Shown piece after piece: positions 11,970-25,552 of a stretch of 64,000 nucleotides of DNA; the first letter of the stretch is position 1, and each line of letters opens with the position of its first letter. The notes below the pieces were generated by a model. That model did not search any database. It was given only the letters and a program-made list of their open reading frames with translations, and was not told the origin of the DNA. A program made the translations under genes and the position numbers. This DNA is from Malurus cyaneus samueli (Eukaryota > Chordata > Aves > Passeriformes > Maluridae): assembly GCA_009741485.1 (NCBI GenBank), contig CM019214.1:29602746-29666745 (forward strand), read 5' to 3'.

Positions 11970-14693
11970 CTGAATTAAGGAAACAAAATAAACAAAAAAA
12001 AGGGGTAAGAAACAACATTCGTAGAAGTGTAATCCTAGAACAGAGCCACTGAGGAGGAAATAGCCATCCACTTGATTTATCTGATAAAACTGGAATGCCA
12101 TGTGGCTCCAGCACAGCAAGGCACAGACACTTGCACACATTTAAGAGAAAGATTCAATGCATTCCTATTTCTCTAAAGTGGCAGCAATCACAATTTGTTA
12201 TCCTATTTTAAATACAACTCCTTGAACCCTTATTCTATCACTTGCTTGACATAGCAAAACTGTACAAAGCAACTGGCAAGAATGGGGCTCTGAGCAGCAA
12301 CATTTGGACGCAGGGCTCAGTCTTGAGGTGACTCAAAAATTCCTCATACTCTAAAAGCACAGGAGACAAAGACTAACACAGCTATTTCTGTGATTTATAT
12401 TTTGTAATTATGACCTGAAAAATCAATCACTGCTTTTCAATGACAATCAAAAAATCCAGAATGGTTTCTTCAGTAAGAATATTTTTATTGCTGTATTATC
12501 ATCCCTTTGTCTGCATTGGTTAATGCTACGGTGGCGAATTGTTATGAGCAGTGCTGAGCAGAAATCTCTATTTCTACTGTTCTGCAGGAGTAAGACGTGG
12601 CAGACCTGCTCCCAAACGCTCAGCAGGCCTGACCAAGTCCAGCAGTGCCCATTCATTCCCTACGGGCTGTGCCATCCGCCGGTGCCTGCCTTGTAGAACA
12701 CAGACATTAACTCTTGGTGCTGGGCTCAAGCCAGTCAATGCATTTCTCACAGGCCAGCCAATAGCTGCTTGATGGCTCCCAAATGTTATGAACCTATGCT
12801 TGATTTGTTCTCACTACCTACAAGAGAAGAGCTCTGTGCTGTCCTGTGTCACCAATCTTACCCTACAGCTCTGCAGGCAGGGATAAAACAGACGCAGATG
12901 GAGACGCATCAGCCATGTGGAAAACTGACCTACTAATCATTTCATCCCAGAATCTATCGTTCATTTCTCATGCACCAAAGCTGCTTAGATGGCTTCTAAC
13001 TGCTTATATTCAGCCACAACTGGACAACTCTGTATTTCACAGAGGTCAAGTGAAGCTGGGTCTAATTCCCAGTGCTGCTACAGATTTCCTGTGTGATTTG
13101 AATGGGCCTGTCCACCAGCACACAATATTTTCCCATCTATAATACAGGCACAGAAAGAGTTTTGGTCAGGAAGTCTGATGACTCGAAATACAAATCACAC
13201 AATAAACAGCAGGACGTTTGTTGAAATTTTTATGCTTGGCATTGCATAACTGCAGCTGAATAAAGCAGCTTTCCTACTCTAAAATGAGAGGCACTGGAAA
13301 ATCCAGAGAAGAGAATGATGTACAGATTAAGAATATCCCACTATTCCTAGGAGAAGCTGAGAGATAAGAGAGACTAATCTCTTCCAGGACACAGGACAGA
13401 TTGCCAACCCCATCTCATCAGTCACACTTGCCAATCAACCTCTTTACTGATAAACCCATCTGGGAGGGGACTGGGAAGCAGGATGTAGAACGGGAGGCGA
13501 TTAAGGCAGCACAATTACTGAGCAATTACAAAGCAGTGAATGGGAGTAAGCTGCATGCTGCTTGCTAGAGATAGGAGGCAAGCCTTCTCCCCCACCAAAA
13601 CCCAGATAGGAATAGGATAAGGCTACGCTCCTTATCCTGAAGGGAGTACATTGTTTGACTAACACTTGAATGTCCAAATTTACCTTTGTCTGCTTCCCCA
13701 CACACCCCAGTCTGGATAATGTGTAACTATTGACAGTCTCCTTACAGTTTGAATAATAACCATTCAGCCAGGTCATTTGAAAAAAGTAACAGGTTTAAAA
13801 CAAAATATACAAGCCAAATATACAAGCTATAAATTAAGATAAGGCACAACACACCTAGACAAAGATGAAGAATACAGACAGGCTCAAAGAATCCTCTGCA
13901 TGCAAGGTAAATATTTGTCAAGAATGCTTCTTACTTATAAGTATTTTCAATAAACTGTAGTAAAACATTATTAATAACTCATGCTACCAAATCTGATGCT
14001 TTGAGGTCACAGCAGAGCTGTTTTGTTTCTAAAATGACACAGATATAAAAGATGACTAGATAAACAGAAACAAAACAGTGACATCCAACAGCACAGGAAA
14101 TTTTTATAACAGATGGGAAAATTGAATCCTAAATTTAAACTGAAGAATATTATGCAGAATCTCATCACTAAAACCTCATTCCAAATTTTATCTGTGCTAT
14201 TATGTCTGCGTATATCCAATTACAGGACGGAGCCATGGAGGGTTTTTGACATACACATGCATTTGTCACACCTTGAAAGTGAAGACATTCTAAATATTCA
14301 CATGCAAACGTGCATACTCGGCAAGATGTTAATGTATTCAGATTTCTCTTCCACCCCTGCCCAAAATTAGGCAATAAATTTGCTCAAAAACTGGCCTCCA
14401 ACTGTGAGGTGAGAAGATGCATAAATTAAGCCTAACCACAAATTATGTACTCTGGGATATTCAAATTATTCAGAGATTATTCAGATCTTTACATAAATCA
14501 AAACTGAAACAAGCCTCAAATTACTTACTGTAGCATAATTCAGTAGCTCACACATCCCCCCAACACTTCATATATTCTAGCACTGTTTAAATACACCCAG
14601 CTGTCCATCTGAGAAAGCAAATTTCTGATAGACAAAGGAAACAGAAACCATCCTTATAAAGTTTAAGCTTTTGCATTTAAGCACAGTACTTGC
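11970..14693 (-). other. RASA3: Intron between exons ~6 and ~7 (2.7 kb), GC-AG
   Basis: Begins with gcaagt rather than gt and ends ttaattcag. Apart from the non-canonical donor nothing unusual is seen; no transposable element was recognised. Confidence 0.9.
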
Positions 14694-14774
14694 CTGGAAG
14701 GGCCTGATAAGGTAACAGTGGCGTAGGGATCACATTGCCCATTCACAATGGGCAGCCCTTGGCACTCTAAAACT
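14694..14774 (-). CDS. RASA3: RASA3 coding exon ~6: C2B, first strands (GC splice donor)
   Basis: An 81-bp exon. It completes the Arg codon with A and encodes [20 protein letters not shown] followed by TLSGPS and AG of the next Arg codon. The DPYATVTL stretch is the hallmark C2 strand next to loop 1. The first loop-1 acidic residue of classical calcium-binding C2 domains is not evident, in line with reports that RASA3 membrane binding is calcium-independent. Acceptor is cttttctag. The donor is CCAG|gcaagt, so the next intron is GC-AG. The nearest GT, four bases further, would shift the frame and give a stop within nine codons in the next exon, so the GC site is required. Confidence 0.96.
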
Positions 14775-17384
14775 CTAGAAAAGAAGAAAATGAAGACAAA
14801 TTAATTAAATGGAAAGAGACTGGAATAAAAATAAAAGCAAAGCGTTTCATAGTTTTCTTTTTATAGCACTTTACACTAGGAAACTGAAATGTGACTAAAC
14901 AGAAACATTTAATTTACACCTGAACTTGAAAACACATTTTGGTCTTAAATACTAACTTTAGGGTCAAAAATACTGTTAAATTACTGAGAAATCTTAACTC
15001 AAAGGTTAACTCAGAACTTAACTTGTTTATGCAAGCACAACAACTTAAGGTTCATGAAGTAGGAGTCTGCTGTCAAGATGGGAGCTGTCAGCACTTTAAA
15101 ATTCTGTGACAACTTATTCATCAAAATACATAACCAGAATTTACTTCTGTAACAGAAGATTTAAAAAACCCACACAGACAGATCCCAGCAGTAGCTAAGT
15201 AATTTTTCAGAATAACATTCATAAAGACCTCAGTGCTTTTGACAAAATTTAGCATGGGCTTATTTGTAAAGGTGTATTAATTACAGACCAGGAAACAATT
15301 TGACATGGCCATCCTTCTTCACGTTCAGCAACTCTGCACTCCACAATTTTATCCACAAGGCAAGTTATTTACAACATACAATGCAGACTTCAAATACAGT
15401 TTAACTACAGACCTATTATTACTTACTCGCCATAAATGAAGAAAAAAAATAACAATCTGCATCAATACAGGAATCATTTTTGTACCAGAGAAAGAACAAT
15501 CTGGATAGGTTCACACAACACTACAAGAAGACTGAAGATCACACTAAGGGGCACACACAAGTAGCTGAAATGATACATTACATAAATAGCTGAATTGCCT
15601 TACCAGAATGAAGGCCATCCCTCAAAATTAAGGCTAAGTAGCTGTCTTTCAATACAGACAGCCCCCAATAATGCACTCACTCACTCACAAGTTTCTCAAT
15701 TGCACAGCCATAACCTAAATGACTCCTCATTGCTAATTCACTAACAGTAGTACAAAATTATGTTCTGTTTTCTGGATATGCAAGTGAAATCATAGAACAA
15801 AACCACAGAGAAAGTTAGGAAATACCTAGATTGCATAGGCCATGTGCTGCTTTTATTTCTGGACTTGTATTATTTCACCACAAGTTTACCATCCACACAG
15901 AAAGAATTTAGAAGCCTCTGAGCCACCTAGCTTACCCACACCTGATACTGCAGAGTGCTACAACACAAACAGCAAAATTTGAGCCACAAAACCTATGCCA
16001 GCACCAGCTGGAAATACATGGTGCAAGCTCCAGGAATCCCCAACATCAAGCAATGTACAGAACACAGGATTTGGTTGCCTCAATGCAATGCATACAGTGT
16101 CATTTGAGATGATTTTGTTTCTTCCACCATCCCTTGCTGCTGCTCCAGAGAAGCAGGAGGTACCCACAAAACATGTAAATTTGACAGATCCACATCTCTC
16201 AGAGGCATCATAAATAGACCAGATGCCTGTTTTCTAGCAACCAAGTCCTGCTTTAAATTTACCTTAAGGAGAAAGTGTAGAATAAGCACTTGTTTTGCAC
16301 ATGTAATAATACTCAAAATTGTAAGGGAAACGCCACCGCTTAAATTTAAAAAGGGCAGATGTGAACAGAGGAACTTCACACTGTAGCCTTCTGACAGAGT
16401 ATCTGTCAGTGTAGGAGGAAAAACCAGTGAGTACAAGCAGAGTATTTTTTTGGAGATGCAGATGCAGCTTTTCTTATGAGTAAAGGACCTTCTTTCCAGT
16501 GGTCTTTACACTGGTAGGACCATATTCACAGCAGAAACACTTTGCCAGTGAGCTACAGCAGGACTGCTGGTAATTCTTTCAGGATGGCAGTTGTAGCTTG
16601 AAGACATTCCTGTTTAACAGAACAATTACACCAAGTGCCAGGGTCAAACCACACCCCCGTGTTCCAGTGCTTTCTTAAAGCAGTCAGGAAGTTTCTTAAA
16701 ATGAAATTGTAACTCAATGGCTTTATAGCAGTCAGCCAATTTTCTGCTGTTGATGAATGGCTCCCAAGTGAGCTCTCATCCATATGAGAACAACTATGTG
16801 AAATTTAAAGAGTCAGAGCATGTGGCCAGAAAGATCATTACTCCGTTTTAGTAAAAGCAGTTCTTTCAAGAGGATGCAGACAATAGAAAGTGATCCAGAG
16901 AGCATGATCTGCACTTGAGGACATACAGTTTGCAAATCACTAGACAAACAAAACAGAAAAAAATAATCACAGATGAATTTGAATGATGGAAAGTGTGAAC
17001 CTACCCAAACAAAAATATGCATACCCTAACTATACACATATATAATGACAGAATCTATTCTAATATTGCCAAACAGAAGAATTTATGGCTGTTCTTGTGG
17101 ATAGCCCTGTTGTTACCACACCAATTGTCAGCAATGGTTTAAAAGGCAAGCAGTATCACCAGCTGGTTGGAGAGAACACAGCAATGTACACCATTGGGCA
17201 CCTACAATTTGAATTGTGTGTAGCCTCCAGAACACGCGGAGAAGAACAACAGATGGCTTCTAATCACTCATAGCTCTCCCAGGTCTGTACTCTCCAGCTC
17301 AGAAAACAAAAGTTACCCATGCACAAACAGCTTACAGAATCATGAATGGTGTGAAGAACATTTCCTCACAAAATAACAATTATG

Positions 17385-17665
17385 GAGCACACAATGAAAT
17401 TACCAGACAGAGGGTTTAAAAATAAACAAAAGGAAGTACTTTTTCTACACAATGCTAAAGTTATTGCCATGGGGTGTCATGGAGGCTGAGAAAATATGTG
17501 GATTCAAACCAGCACTACAAAACCTCATGGAGTGTAGGTTTGTAGGCAGCTATTAAAGCTTAATGGTCCAGAAGCCTCCTTCCACTCAGGAAATCCCAAA
17601 TTGGTGATCAGGTAGGGGGCAACACTGGAGCAATCACACCACTTGATGTATCACTCACCAGTGAG
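17385..17665 (+). mobile_element. Ancient CR1/L3-type LINE fragment
   Basis: Resembles the 3' part of an old sauropsid CR1/L3 family: acaaaaggaagtactttttc, then cacaatgc, attgccatggggtgtcatgg, aggctgag, gattcaaacc, cctcatggagtgtaggtttg and ggcagctattaaa, in family order. It is much more diverged than the other CR1 copies, which implies an older insertion. Assigned from remembered repeat text; the family name is uncertain. Confidence 0.6.
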
Positions 17666-18562
17666 TACAAGAAACAGTACTAGACTAGACTAGAGGAGAA
17701 TTTTACACAGGAGGGTAGTTGTTCTGTTCTCTGGGGAAAAAGCAGAAACAAAAGGAAACAAAGAAAAGGAGTAAAACGAAATACACAGATGTTCTTGTGC
17801 AGTCATGATGACTTAAGAGTAAGATGCCTCTTTGTGAGCAGCTGGAATTAGAAAAGCAAAAACAACCTTGAAAGAAACAAAATGTGGGAAAACAGGAAAC
17901 AGACACCAATAGAATGCATCACAAGCCTTTCAGGTACTTTAAAAGCAGTTATTGTTTACGAATGTTAAAGAAATCAGGCAAAAGACTGAAGAGAAGATTT
18001 TGAGGAAGGGAGGCTGTGTTTGGAGAGATGCTCATTCTAGTTCTTGTATCTTAAAAATTATTATGAGGAGAAACAATAAAATTCAACAAGGCACGGGTCT
18101 GTTTGGTTCATATTAGAATACTTCTTAGCTACAGAATACTCTAATGTTAGGGCTGTTTTTCTTACAGCCATGGGAAAGTTGCTAAGTCAATTAACACCCC
18201 CCGTCTCCCAGCCTGGTACGAAAACACTGTCTTCACTTGGCAAGTAGGAAAAGAGCTAGAACAAAATGTCGGCTACTGAGAGACAATAAAACAGAATCTC
18301 AATTCTGCCACATGGCCATCACGTTATTTAGACTGACAGTTCATATCTGGATTAAATGAAAAAGAAAAAAATGTGTCATAAAGGTATCATCTCAGGAAAG
18401 GGAGGCACAGTGGGAGACAGTGAACAAAGCCAGTAAAAATAAAATGCCCTTGTTCTAGTCATCTGCAGAATGAACTTAACCTACATGTACTAGAATGATG
18501 AAACAAAGCCCAGACAATCAAGATTATTCAAAAATTACAACTCATCAGACCCCAGAGGAAAC

Positions 18563-18594
18563 AAAAAAAAAAAAAAAAGAACCAAAAAAAAAAA
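18563..18594. repeat. A16 and A11 runs
   Basis: Two adjacent A runs (18563-18578 and 18584-18594) separated by gaacc. Confidence 0.95.
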
Positions 18595-20532
18595 CCAAAC
18601 CCTGGTGGCTGCCAGAATCTTTTCTACTCAACCGGTAATTTCTCATCATTAGCTGTCTGGAGCCCAGCTGGGGCACAGTGAGCCATCCCTCACAGTTTGC
18701 CTGGCTGGGCAGAGCTAAGGTTAGTGCTGGGTCATATAAGAAAACTCTCAACGCAGCTGCCTCACTATATTTTGCATGTGGTTTATAAAATTAATAGGTT
18801 TCAAGAAACAAGACTGTTCAGTTTTCAATGTGGTTCATGACCAAACCTTCACAAGAGTAAATAAACTATGGAAAATACCCAGCAGGTAAGAGCAAACCTC
18901 AAAAACCTAAACACACCACAAGCATGCCCTTGTGCCTACAGAAGTTGAGAGGATGGCAGGAGCAGAAGGTCTGGAAAAAAATAAAGCGAGTTTTCAACAA
19001 TGACTAAGTAAGTCATATCTGACAGTACGGGCATTTCCTCTGCCTCTGGGTTGACAGCTAAGAACTGTGGGCTGTGATCTCTGACACAAACATACTCAAA
19101 ACCAGGCTTAACACAGGTGAGCAACATCAGAATGATCCAAGTCCACAGGCATTCCGTGCTCCTTCCCTGGAACTGCAAAAACTGTTCAAAAATTGCAGGC
19201 TGCGTGAGATTAGTTCAAGGTGCATGTTTCATCAGCCTCCTTGTGTGTCAGAATGGACAACCAAGGCAAAAACAGATATAAAGGGCCTTAGCTGTTCTTA
19301 AAACATGTATGTGTATTTACTGTTCTTCCAGAATAAATTACCTTCAGGTTCAGTTATTTCCCCACATTCAACCTAGGGTAGGGACCAGAACACCACTCCT
19401 ATTCTCTTTGCTCAAATCAGACTGTGATTCCTCCAGAGAAAACAAATACATATATTTTTTTCGATACGATCCCTTTCTATCGTTGTACCATGCACTTTCA
19501 TTGCTTGGTCTCTGGGATCAATATTGCTTTGTCTCTGGGATGTTTACTAAGTTTACTCATCTATCATCTATTTACTAATCTTACCATTCCTCTATCTCCA
19601 GCCTCTGCTTGCTCCACCTTTTATTTCTTTTTCTTGAGACTATGTTCCATCTCATATACACATTTTTGTGGCCATACTCAGGTTCTGCTCTGCATCGTGT
19701 CAAAGACAAGAGACTTCCTCCTCTTTGCTTGTTCCAGTGATTAAATCTGATGATTACTTGAACACTCAGTACTTTGTAAGGTAAGCCTGACCAGACAAGC
19801 ACCAACTTAAAAGCAAACTTGTGGTAGATTTGTCAGAACTATCATCAAAACAATGCATCCTTAGCTTATGCAAAGTACTTGTTTGGTCAGGTACACTTCC
19901 CAGAGGTGCATATGTGACTTAGCTTCTTAAGTACCTCTAAATCTCTCTTTTCCTTCCCAATTTTTCTTCTCTTTTGACTGGAGTAATCTTGTAACATATA
20001 TACTATCCTGAGTATCTTGTCTTCCAGGGATAACAGAGCATCTCTAAACAAATAGTCTCTCCTTGTGACTGGGCTTCTCATGGCACATAAGGGTATTAAT
20101 CTTTAACTTCATAATGGAGTAGTCCAGTCTTTTTGCCCAGTCTGACAGTAAAGAGGTGGTGCCCTTTCCTTGCAATGTTTAGTTCATTCTTGAATGTTCT
20201 CTTTGTTTGGTGCAGCTTTGCACCATGAGATGAGCTCCTTACTCATTCCCAGTGGTTTAAGAACTTTGATGTAATGCTGCCTGGCAGACTTTGATGTACA
20301 CCTTGGCCAACCTCACTTCTGTGTGGGCACATGGCAGCTGCTCTCAGATCAGTGAGCTGACTTATGCCTTCCACTGCAAGCAGGAATTATTACCAGGCCT
20401 CCTTCTTATGTCCTTTATTACAACTTTAATAAAGCAGTTACATTCACATGTTTCAGAGGGGTTTTTTCTGAATGTAACTGTGTTCACCACCAATAAGCAA
20501 AAAGGTGATTTATCTAGCTCAGAAATTCCCTG

Positions 20533-20590
20533 AATCATAAATTTTTGGAGGCCAGGAGAATGTGTCACTGTATGACTGCTCTCGTAATTC
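20533..20590 (+). mobile_element. Possible ancient LINE 3' terminus
   Basis: The text gaatcataaatttttggagg and ccaggag partly resembles the old amniote LINE end that reads atcatagattttaaggccag. Short and diverged, so it may be coincidence. Confidence 0.25.
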
Positions 20591-23500
20591 TCTATCTCCT
20601 AGACAGACTCAGAGTCAGCATCCCAAATGCTACATCTGAACTGCTGTTTGTGCACCTTCAGACAAGACTTGCACTTACTCTTCACTTCCACAAAGTAACC
20701 TACTGGACCTTCACTGAGGATTTAACATAAACACACAACCCTTTTTTGTCAAGAGACTGACCAAGTGGCCAGTTTCTTCTTGAATAAGACAAAAATTTTT
20801 AGGGTTTGTTCAATCCTGGTTTGAAATTCCCCTCTGCCTTCATCATCAAAAATACTGAGATTATTATGTCCCAAACTTCTCAAAATTTCTTTACTCTGCC
20901 ATAATCTGACTCTGCCTTGCATCTTTCCCCAGAGAATAAGAGGCTAAAAATACCAAATCCATGTATTGAATCAAATCATTGTTCTCCAGATGATCATGTG
21001 AAGCCAAAGGATCATGCCCACTTCCCAATAAGTGAACTCCAGTAGATTTCAAAAATGCCTATTCCTTCACTTTCGGAAGTGATCTATTTGTACCAAAACA
21101 AGATTTCCTACTGTTCTTCTCACCTGAACATTTGTGTGTATTGGGAACAGACCCATTTCCTCTGGTAGCAGTTCTCACGTTCTGGGAATTGTTTGCAATG
21201 ATGTGCCCTGGTTCAAGTTCAAGTTATGCCCCGCACAGATACAAAATGTTACAGCACTGTGTAGTGTCTGGTGACCACTGACCTTGCCATAGTTGAATGA
21301 ACCAGGGAAAGGAAACAATGGAACAATGTCCAAGGATATAGCCATAGTGATTAAAATACATCAATACTTGCTTCATCATCATGATTTTTCAAGACATTTT
21401 CCCATTACATAATTTCATCTCTCCAGGAAACTTGAGACCAGAGTTTTTACCCGATCCTCATCCACACTGCTGTTCTCCAGTCTATCATCCCACCACTCTC
21501 ACTGCCTCTCCAGAAAAGCCACTCTCCTTGAGGAACTCCAGCAGTATCCTATCTTCTCTGGATAATACCCTCCTCCTTTGAGTATATTTTGGTGAACAAA
21601 CAAGTTCTGGCTTACAAGCAAATAAACACTTGCCATCTCCTCAACCTTTGAAAAGATTAAATGGAGCTACTTTCCCCCCATTTATGTGGCAACTCATTCT
21701 GCCCCAAAAGTCTGTGGCACTCAATGAAATCTGCCCTATTCAAATAAATGGCACTTCACCTGGACCAGCTATTCACTCAATGTGTACTCCCTTAGAATAT
21801 AGAATACAGCACTTGACTCTGAAACATTTATATACAAAATACATTACACACTCAAAACTACTCCCATTTTGATAGACCTGAAGTGCATCAGAGGCATAGG
21901 TTGTGCTGGCAACTATTTTGGGTTTTTCCCCTTTAGAATACCCCCTAAAGCCTCTACAGCAAAATCACAAGAGAAACCTTGAAATTGAGATTACAGCTGC
22001 AACCCCACTTAAGTACTACCTTTTCTTCCTCATTCCCAGTTCAGCTGAAAATAGTCGTAGTCCTGTGAAATATTTGAACATGTTGTTAAACACATATTAC
22101 CCTGACTAGATTCATTCCTAAGTTGACCTGTAACAGTTTTTGCAGCCTGCAGATTAGCTTTTGGTCTTTGTGGAAAGCACTGTAAGCTCAAAATTTCTGT
22201 CGCACACACATATTCTTGTTATTGACACAAGACTGCCAATGGTGATTTCCTTCTGGGAGAGAAAAGGAAAAGGACTTGACTGCCAGTGTCTGGGTTCAAG
22301 CAAAAATTTCTTTCTCAGCTATTTTACTGAAGATATTTTATAGTAAAACAGGGACAAGTACTCATACAAAGGCTACAAACAACCTATAGAAAGCAAGTGA
22401 AAGCAAATGAGCACCCACCCTACTTCCCCATTCTAAACCAAACACTATTAGAGATATTACAAAACTACATCCAATGCAAAAAAAGCTGCTTCATTAAATA
22501 AAAGGCAGAAATACTGCCAAAATATATACATCCCTAAAACCAGTACCACTTCAAACAAACTGCAAACATCTTATATCATTAAACATCTACACATTTCTTA
22601 GAAGTTTAAAAATAGACTTTTTTCTGCTATTAATATGGGAATGTCCTCTATACTACAGTTTAAAACATTCCATTTGTTTCCCAATATCCACTCTAGAAAG
22701 ACCTTTAAAAGCAGAGAGTACCATCTGTACTCTGTACTAAAGACAGCAGACTAAGAAGTGTGTGTCAGCCGTCCTGTTCTTGTAGGACAAGGAGTTAATC
22801 CATTAGTAATTAAGCCAGTTTATGAGTCAATTACAGGAAAGTTGCAAGCTTCCTAAAAGCCTCTTCAGAAAACTCTTCAGTTATGTCAATATTAAAAACA
22901 GTTAAATTATCCTCTATGACAGTGCCCTCAGGCTTTACGCAGAGACACAAGCTCACTGAAATTTTGAACCACACTGATTTAGTGACTATTCCTGGCACTG
23001 ACATCACCATTTCCTTCTGCCGTGGTCTCAGACTGGCAACCCAGCTATTAACAGGGAACAAGAGCTTAACAACAGGAGAGAAAAGAGAAAGGCTAACAAG
23101 GAGAAGTTATTTCTGGTACATGCTGATACTCAGAGAAGACAAAAGACTCAAATACAAGTTAAAGCAAAGCAAGCAGTATATAAAAAATGTAATGGAATAG
23201 CAAAACAAAAGAAGAGGTACAGTGAGGAAAGAATACATTTGCTTGCTTAATGATTTTACTATATTGATTCTTGTAGGGGCAAGTGAAGAAATTTGAATGT
23301 CATGTAGTATGGCAAGAAGCCAGGAAATGGGTCAACATATCAAGGCAGTTGCAGAAGAACTCGTATTAAAGCGGCGTGATGAGAAATGCAAGAGGAGTGA
23401 AGCACTAAACAGCAACAATTACATTAGAGAGCAAATGATTAGAGCCCAGACAGCAGCTTTAGGTGAGCCAGCTGTAGCCTGCAGCAATCCCAAATGGAAG

Positions 23501-24705
23501 CAATGAGACAGTGTCTGTACAGGCTGATAAGAAAAGAAAGAAGACCACGAGGCATCACAGGAGTCAGAGGCAGAAAGGCTGTTATGGCTAAATAATGAAG
23601 CCAGACTGTGACATAAAAATCTCCAATGTCATTTTTATTTGCTTGTAAAAGGTATATTTGGCTCAATGTTCTGTATGGGATATGCAGGTTTTATGGAAAG
23701 AAAACTGCAGTGACCTCTGACTTGACACCTACCCAAGTTTAACCTGCTTCCAGGAGGGGGCTGTGGGCACAGAGCACAATTCCCCCTTTCAGGCAGTCCC
23801 TACATGTCACTGTGTACATGCATGAGCACATCAGCAAACAAAGCAAGTGGCATGAACACGTCCTGACTATTCCCCTCCACCAGCCTGCAGAGGACAGAAG
23901 CATCTACAAATGCTAGATGGTTCACTGACAAGAAGGAAGACAAAATGAAGAAGCTACTGGAAGACAGAAATCAATCCCAGAGTGTGATACTTGGCAGAAA
24001 AAAAGTTACCAAGACACCAGCCAAAAGCTTTTGAGCCTACTGGCAGGAATCTTAGGTATGGGTGTGTGAGAATGGAGGTATTCAACTCTAAGAAACAAAA
24101 GAGCTAAACAGAAGCAGCACATCCTAGGGCCTTCATACCTAGCTGGTGAACAAGAGTTTCCTCCCAAGTGTTGAGCAGGTTCAGGTCAAACAGATATTCC
24201 CTTTTGGCCATAGATAGGAATATTTTAAATAAAAATTCAGACAAGCTGGTAAGTCACCTGAGCTGACACACCTACAACACCTGAGAGAACATGAAGAACA
24301 GCAGACTGGAGAAGAGCATCTAAATCTCATGCCATGACATTGTTGAACCACAGGGCACAACAACCAGAACTCTTGGGCCAAGAAAATGCATCAGCTGAGA
24401 TACATCTTTTGGGTGAAGTGGGATGCACAGAGGAAGGGAAGACAAAGGAATGAGATGGTTTAACGAAAGCTATAGCACTGACAGAATGTAAACTCAGCAA
24501 GCTTCTTCTCATCCCTACCCAATCCAAGTATAATGATTTCTCTACTAAAATTCTTGAATACTCTTCCACATAGATTTTCACATCACATATTTAATTAGAT
24601 GTAGCAACAAATACACCTTTCTAAATGAAAAGCAAACAAAAAAAGGTTGTAATTTATAAAGAAAAGAAGTAATTATTTGTGGACCTGGAAAGCAATCAAA
24701 GGTGT

Positions 24706-24725
24706 CTTCAAACACCTTCAAACAC
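24706..24725. repeat. 10-bp tandem duplication
   Basis: The unit cttcaaacac occurs twice in direct succession. Confidence 0.9.
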
Positions 24726-25277
24726 CTCATGAAGGCTACAATGTTCTGTAACGAGAATGCTTTAGCACACCTGAGATAGAAACTATAATGCTTTAAAAAG
24801 CAACTTGAAACAACTCGGAACAACTCTTGATTGCATCTATGTGAATAATCAGACAATCTGGGATCTTGATTAACAATAGCTATTATTAAAGGGCAGTGAT
24901 CTTTGCTCTACTTTGCAATACTTTCATTAAGGAATTCAAACTAAGCTGATTCATCAGCACTGCTGAGACCTGATGGCAGTTAAGTTACCATCTAAGTTCT
25001 AAAGTAATGCTGGTGCATTGAATTTGTTTTGATAAGAGAAATGTGCTAAGGTTATACAAATTGTGTCACAGTGAGCATAAAAATGCTCTCCAACTAGAAT
25101 TCACAAAATAATACTAATAACTTTATGCTGTCAGGATTTACATATCTAAAAAGATGTTAATGTATCTCATTGTGATTACGGACAATGCAGTAATCAAGCA
25201 CAGGAAGCAAAAATTAAAACCACACAGTATTTAACACTGAAATCAGGGTATTATATCCTCAAAAATTGTGCTTTATT

Positions 25278-25300
25278 AAAAAAACAAAACAAAACAAAAC
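25278..25300. repeat. AAAAC repeat
   Basis: Four AAAAC units after an A run; low-complexity sequence 150 bp from the CR1 3' end. Confidence 0.9.
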
Positions 25301-25449
25301 CAACCCAAACCAGAAACATTCAATTTAAATCAGATACACCAGTGTATCAGTGAAAGGTGGGAAGAAACTACAGAGTCTTCTTCAGTAAAACCAATAGGCT
25401 TGTTAAGTTTCATTTACCTAAATCTTTTATATTGATGCAAACAGAGTTA

Positions 25450-25552
25450 TTCATAGAATGGGTTGGGTTGGGAAGGACCTCAAAGATCACCTCTCCTGCC
25501 ATGGGCAAGGACACCTTTAACTAGATCAAATTGCTCAAAGCCCCATTGAAAG
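25450..25552 (-). mobile_element. CR1 LINE 3'-end fragment
   Basis: The plus strand reads tcatagaatgggttgggttg, then aaggacctcaaagatcac, ccatgggcaaggacacct and ttgctcaaagccccat. This is the reverse complement of the well-known 3' end of avian CR1. About 100 bp is retained, in the same orientation as RASA3 and the larger CR1 1.3 kb away. Confidence 0.9.

Noticed and set aside
14771..14780. Alternative acceptor two bases inside exon ~6 (tctagag)
   Set aside because: It would break the Arg codon shared with exon ~5 and shift the frame; the first AG restores homology.
23277..23462. Possible plus-strand antisense exon bounded by ttgtag and a strong ttag|gtgagc donor
   Set aside because: No partner exon was recognised, the in-frame stop just upstream of the 69-codon frame rules out a continuous coding exon, and isolated splice-like pairs are common in introns.
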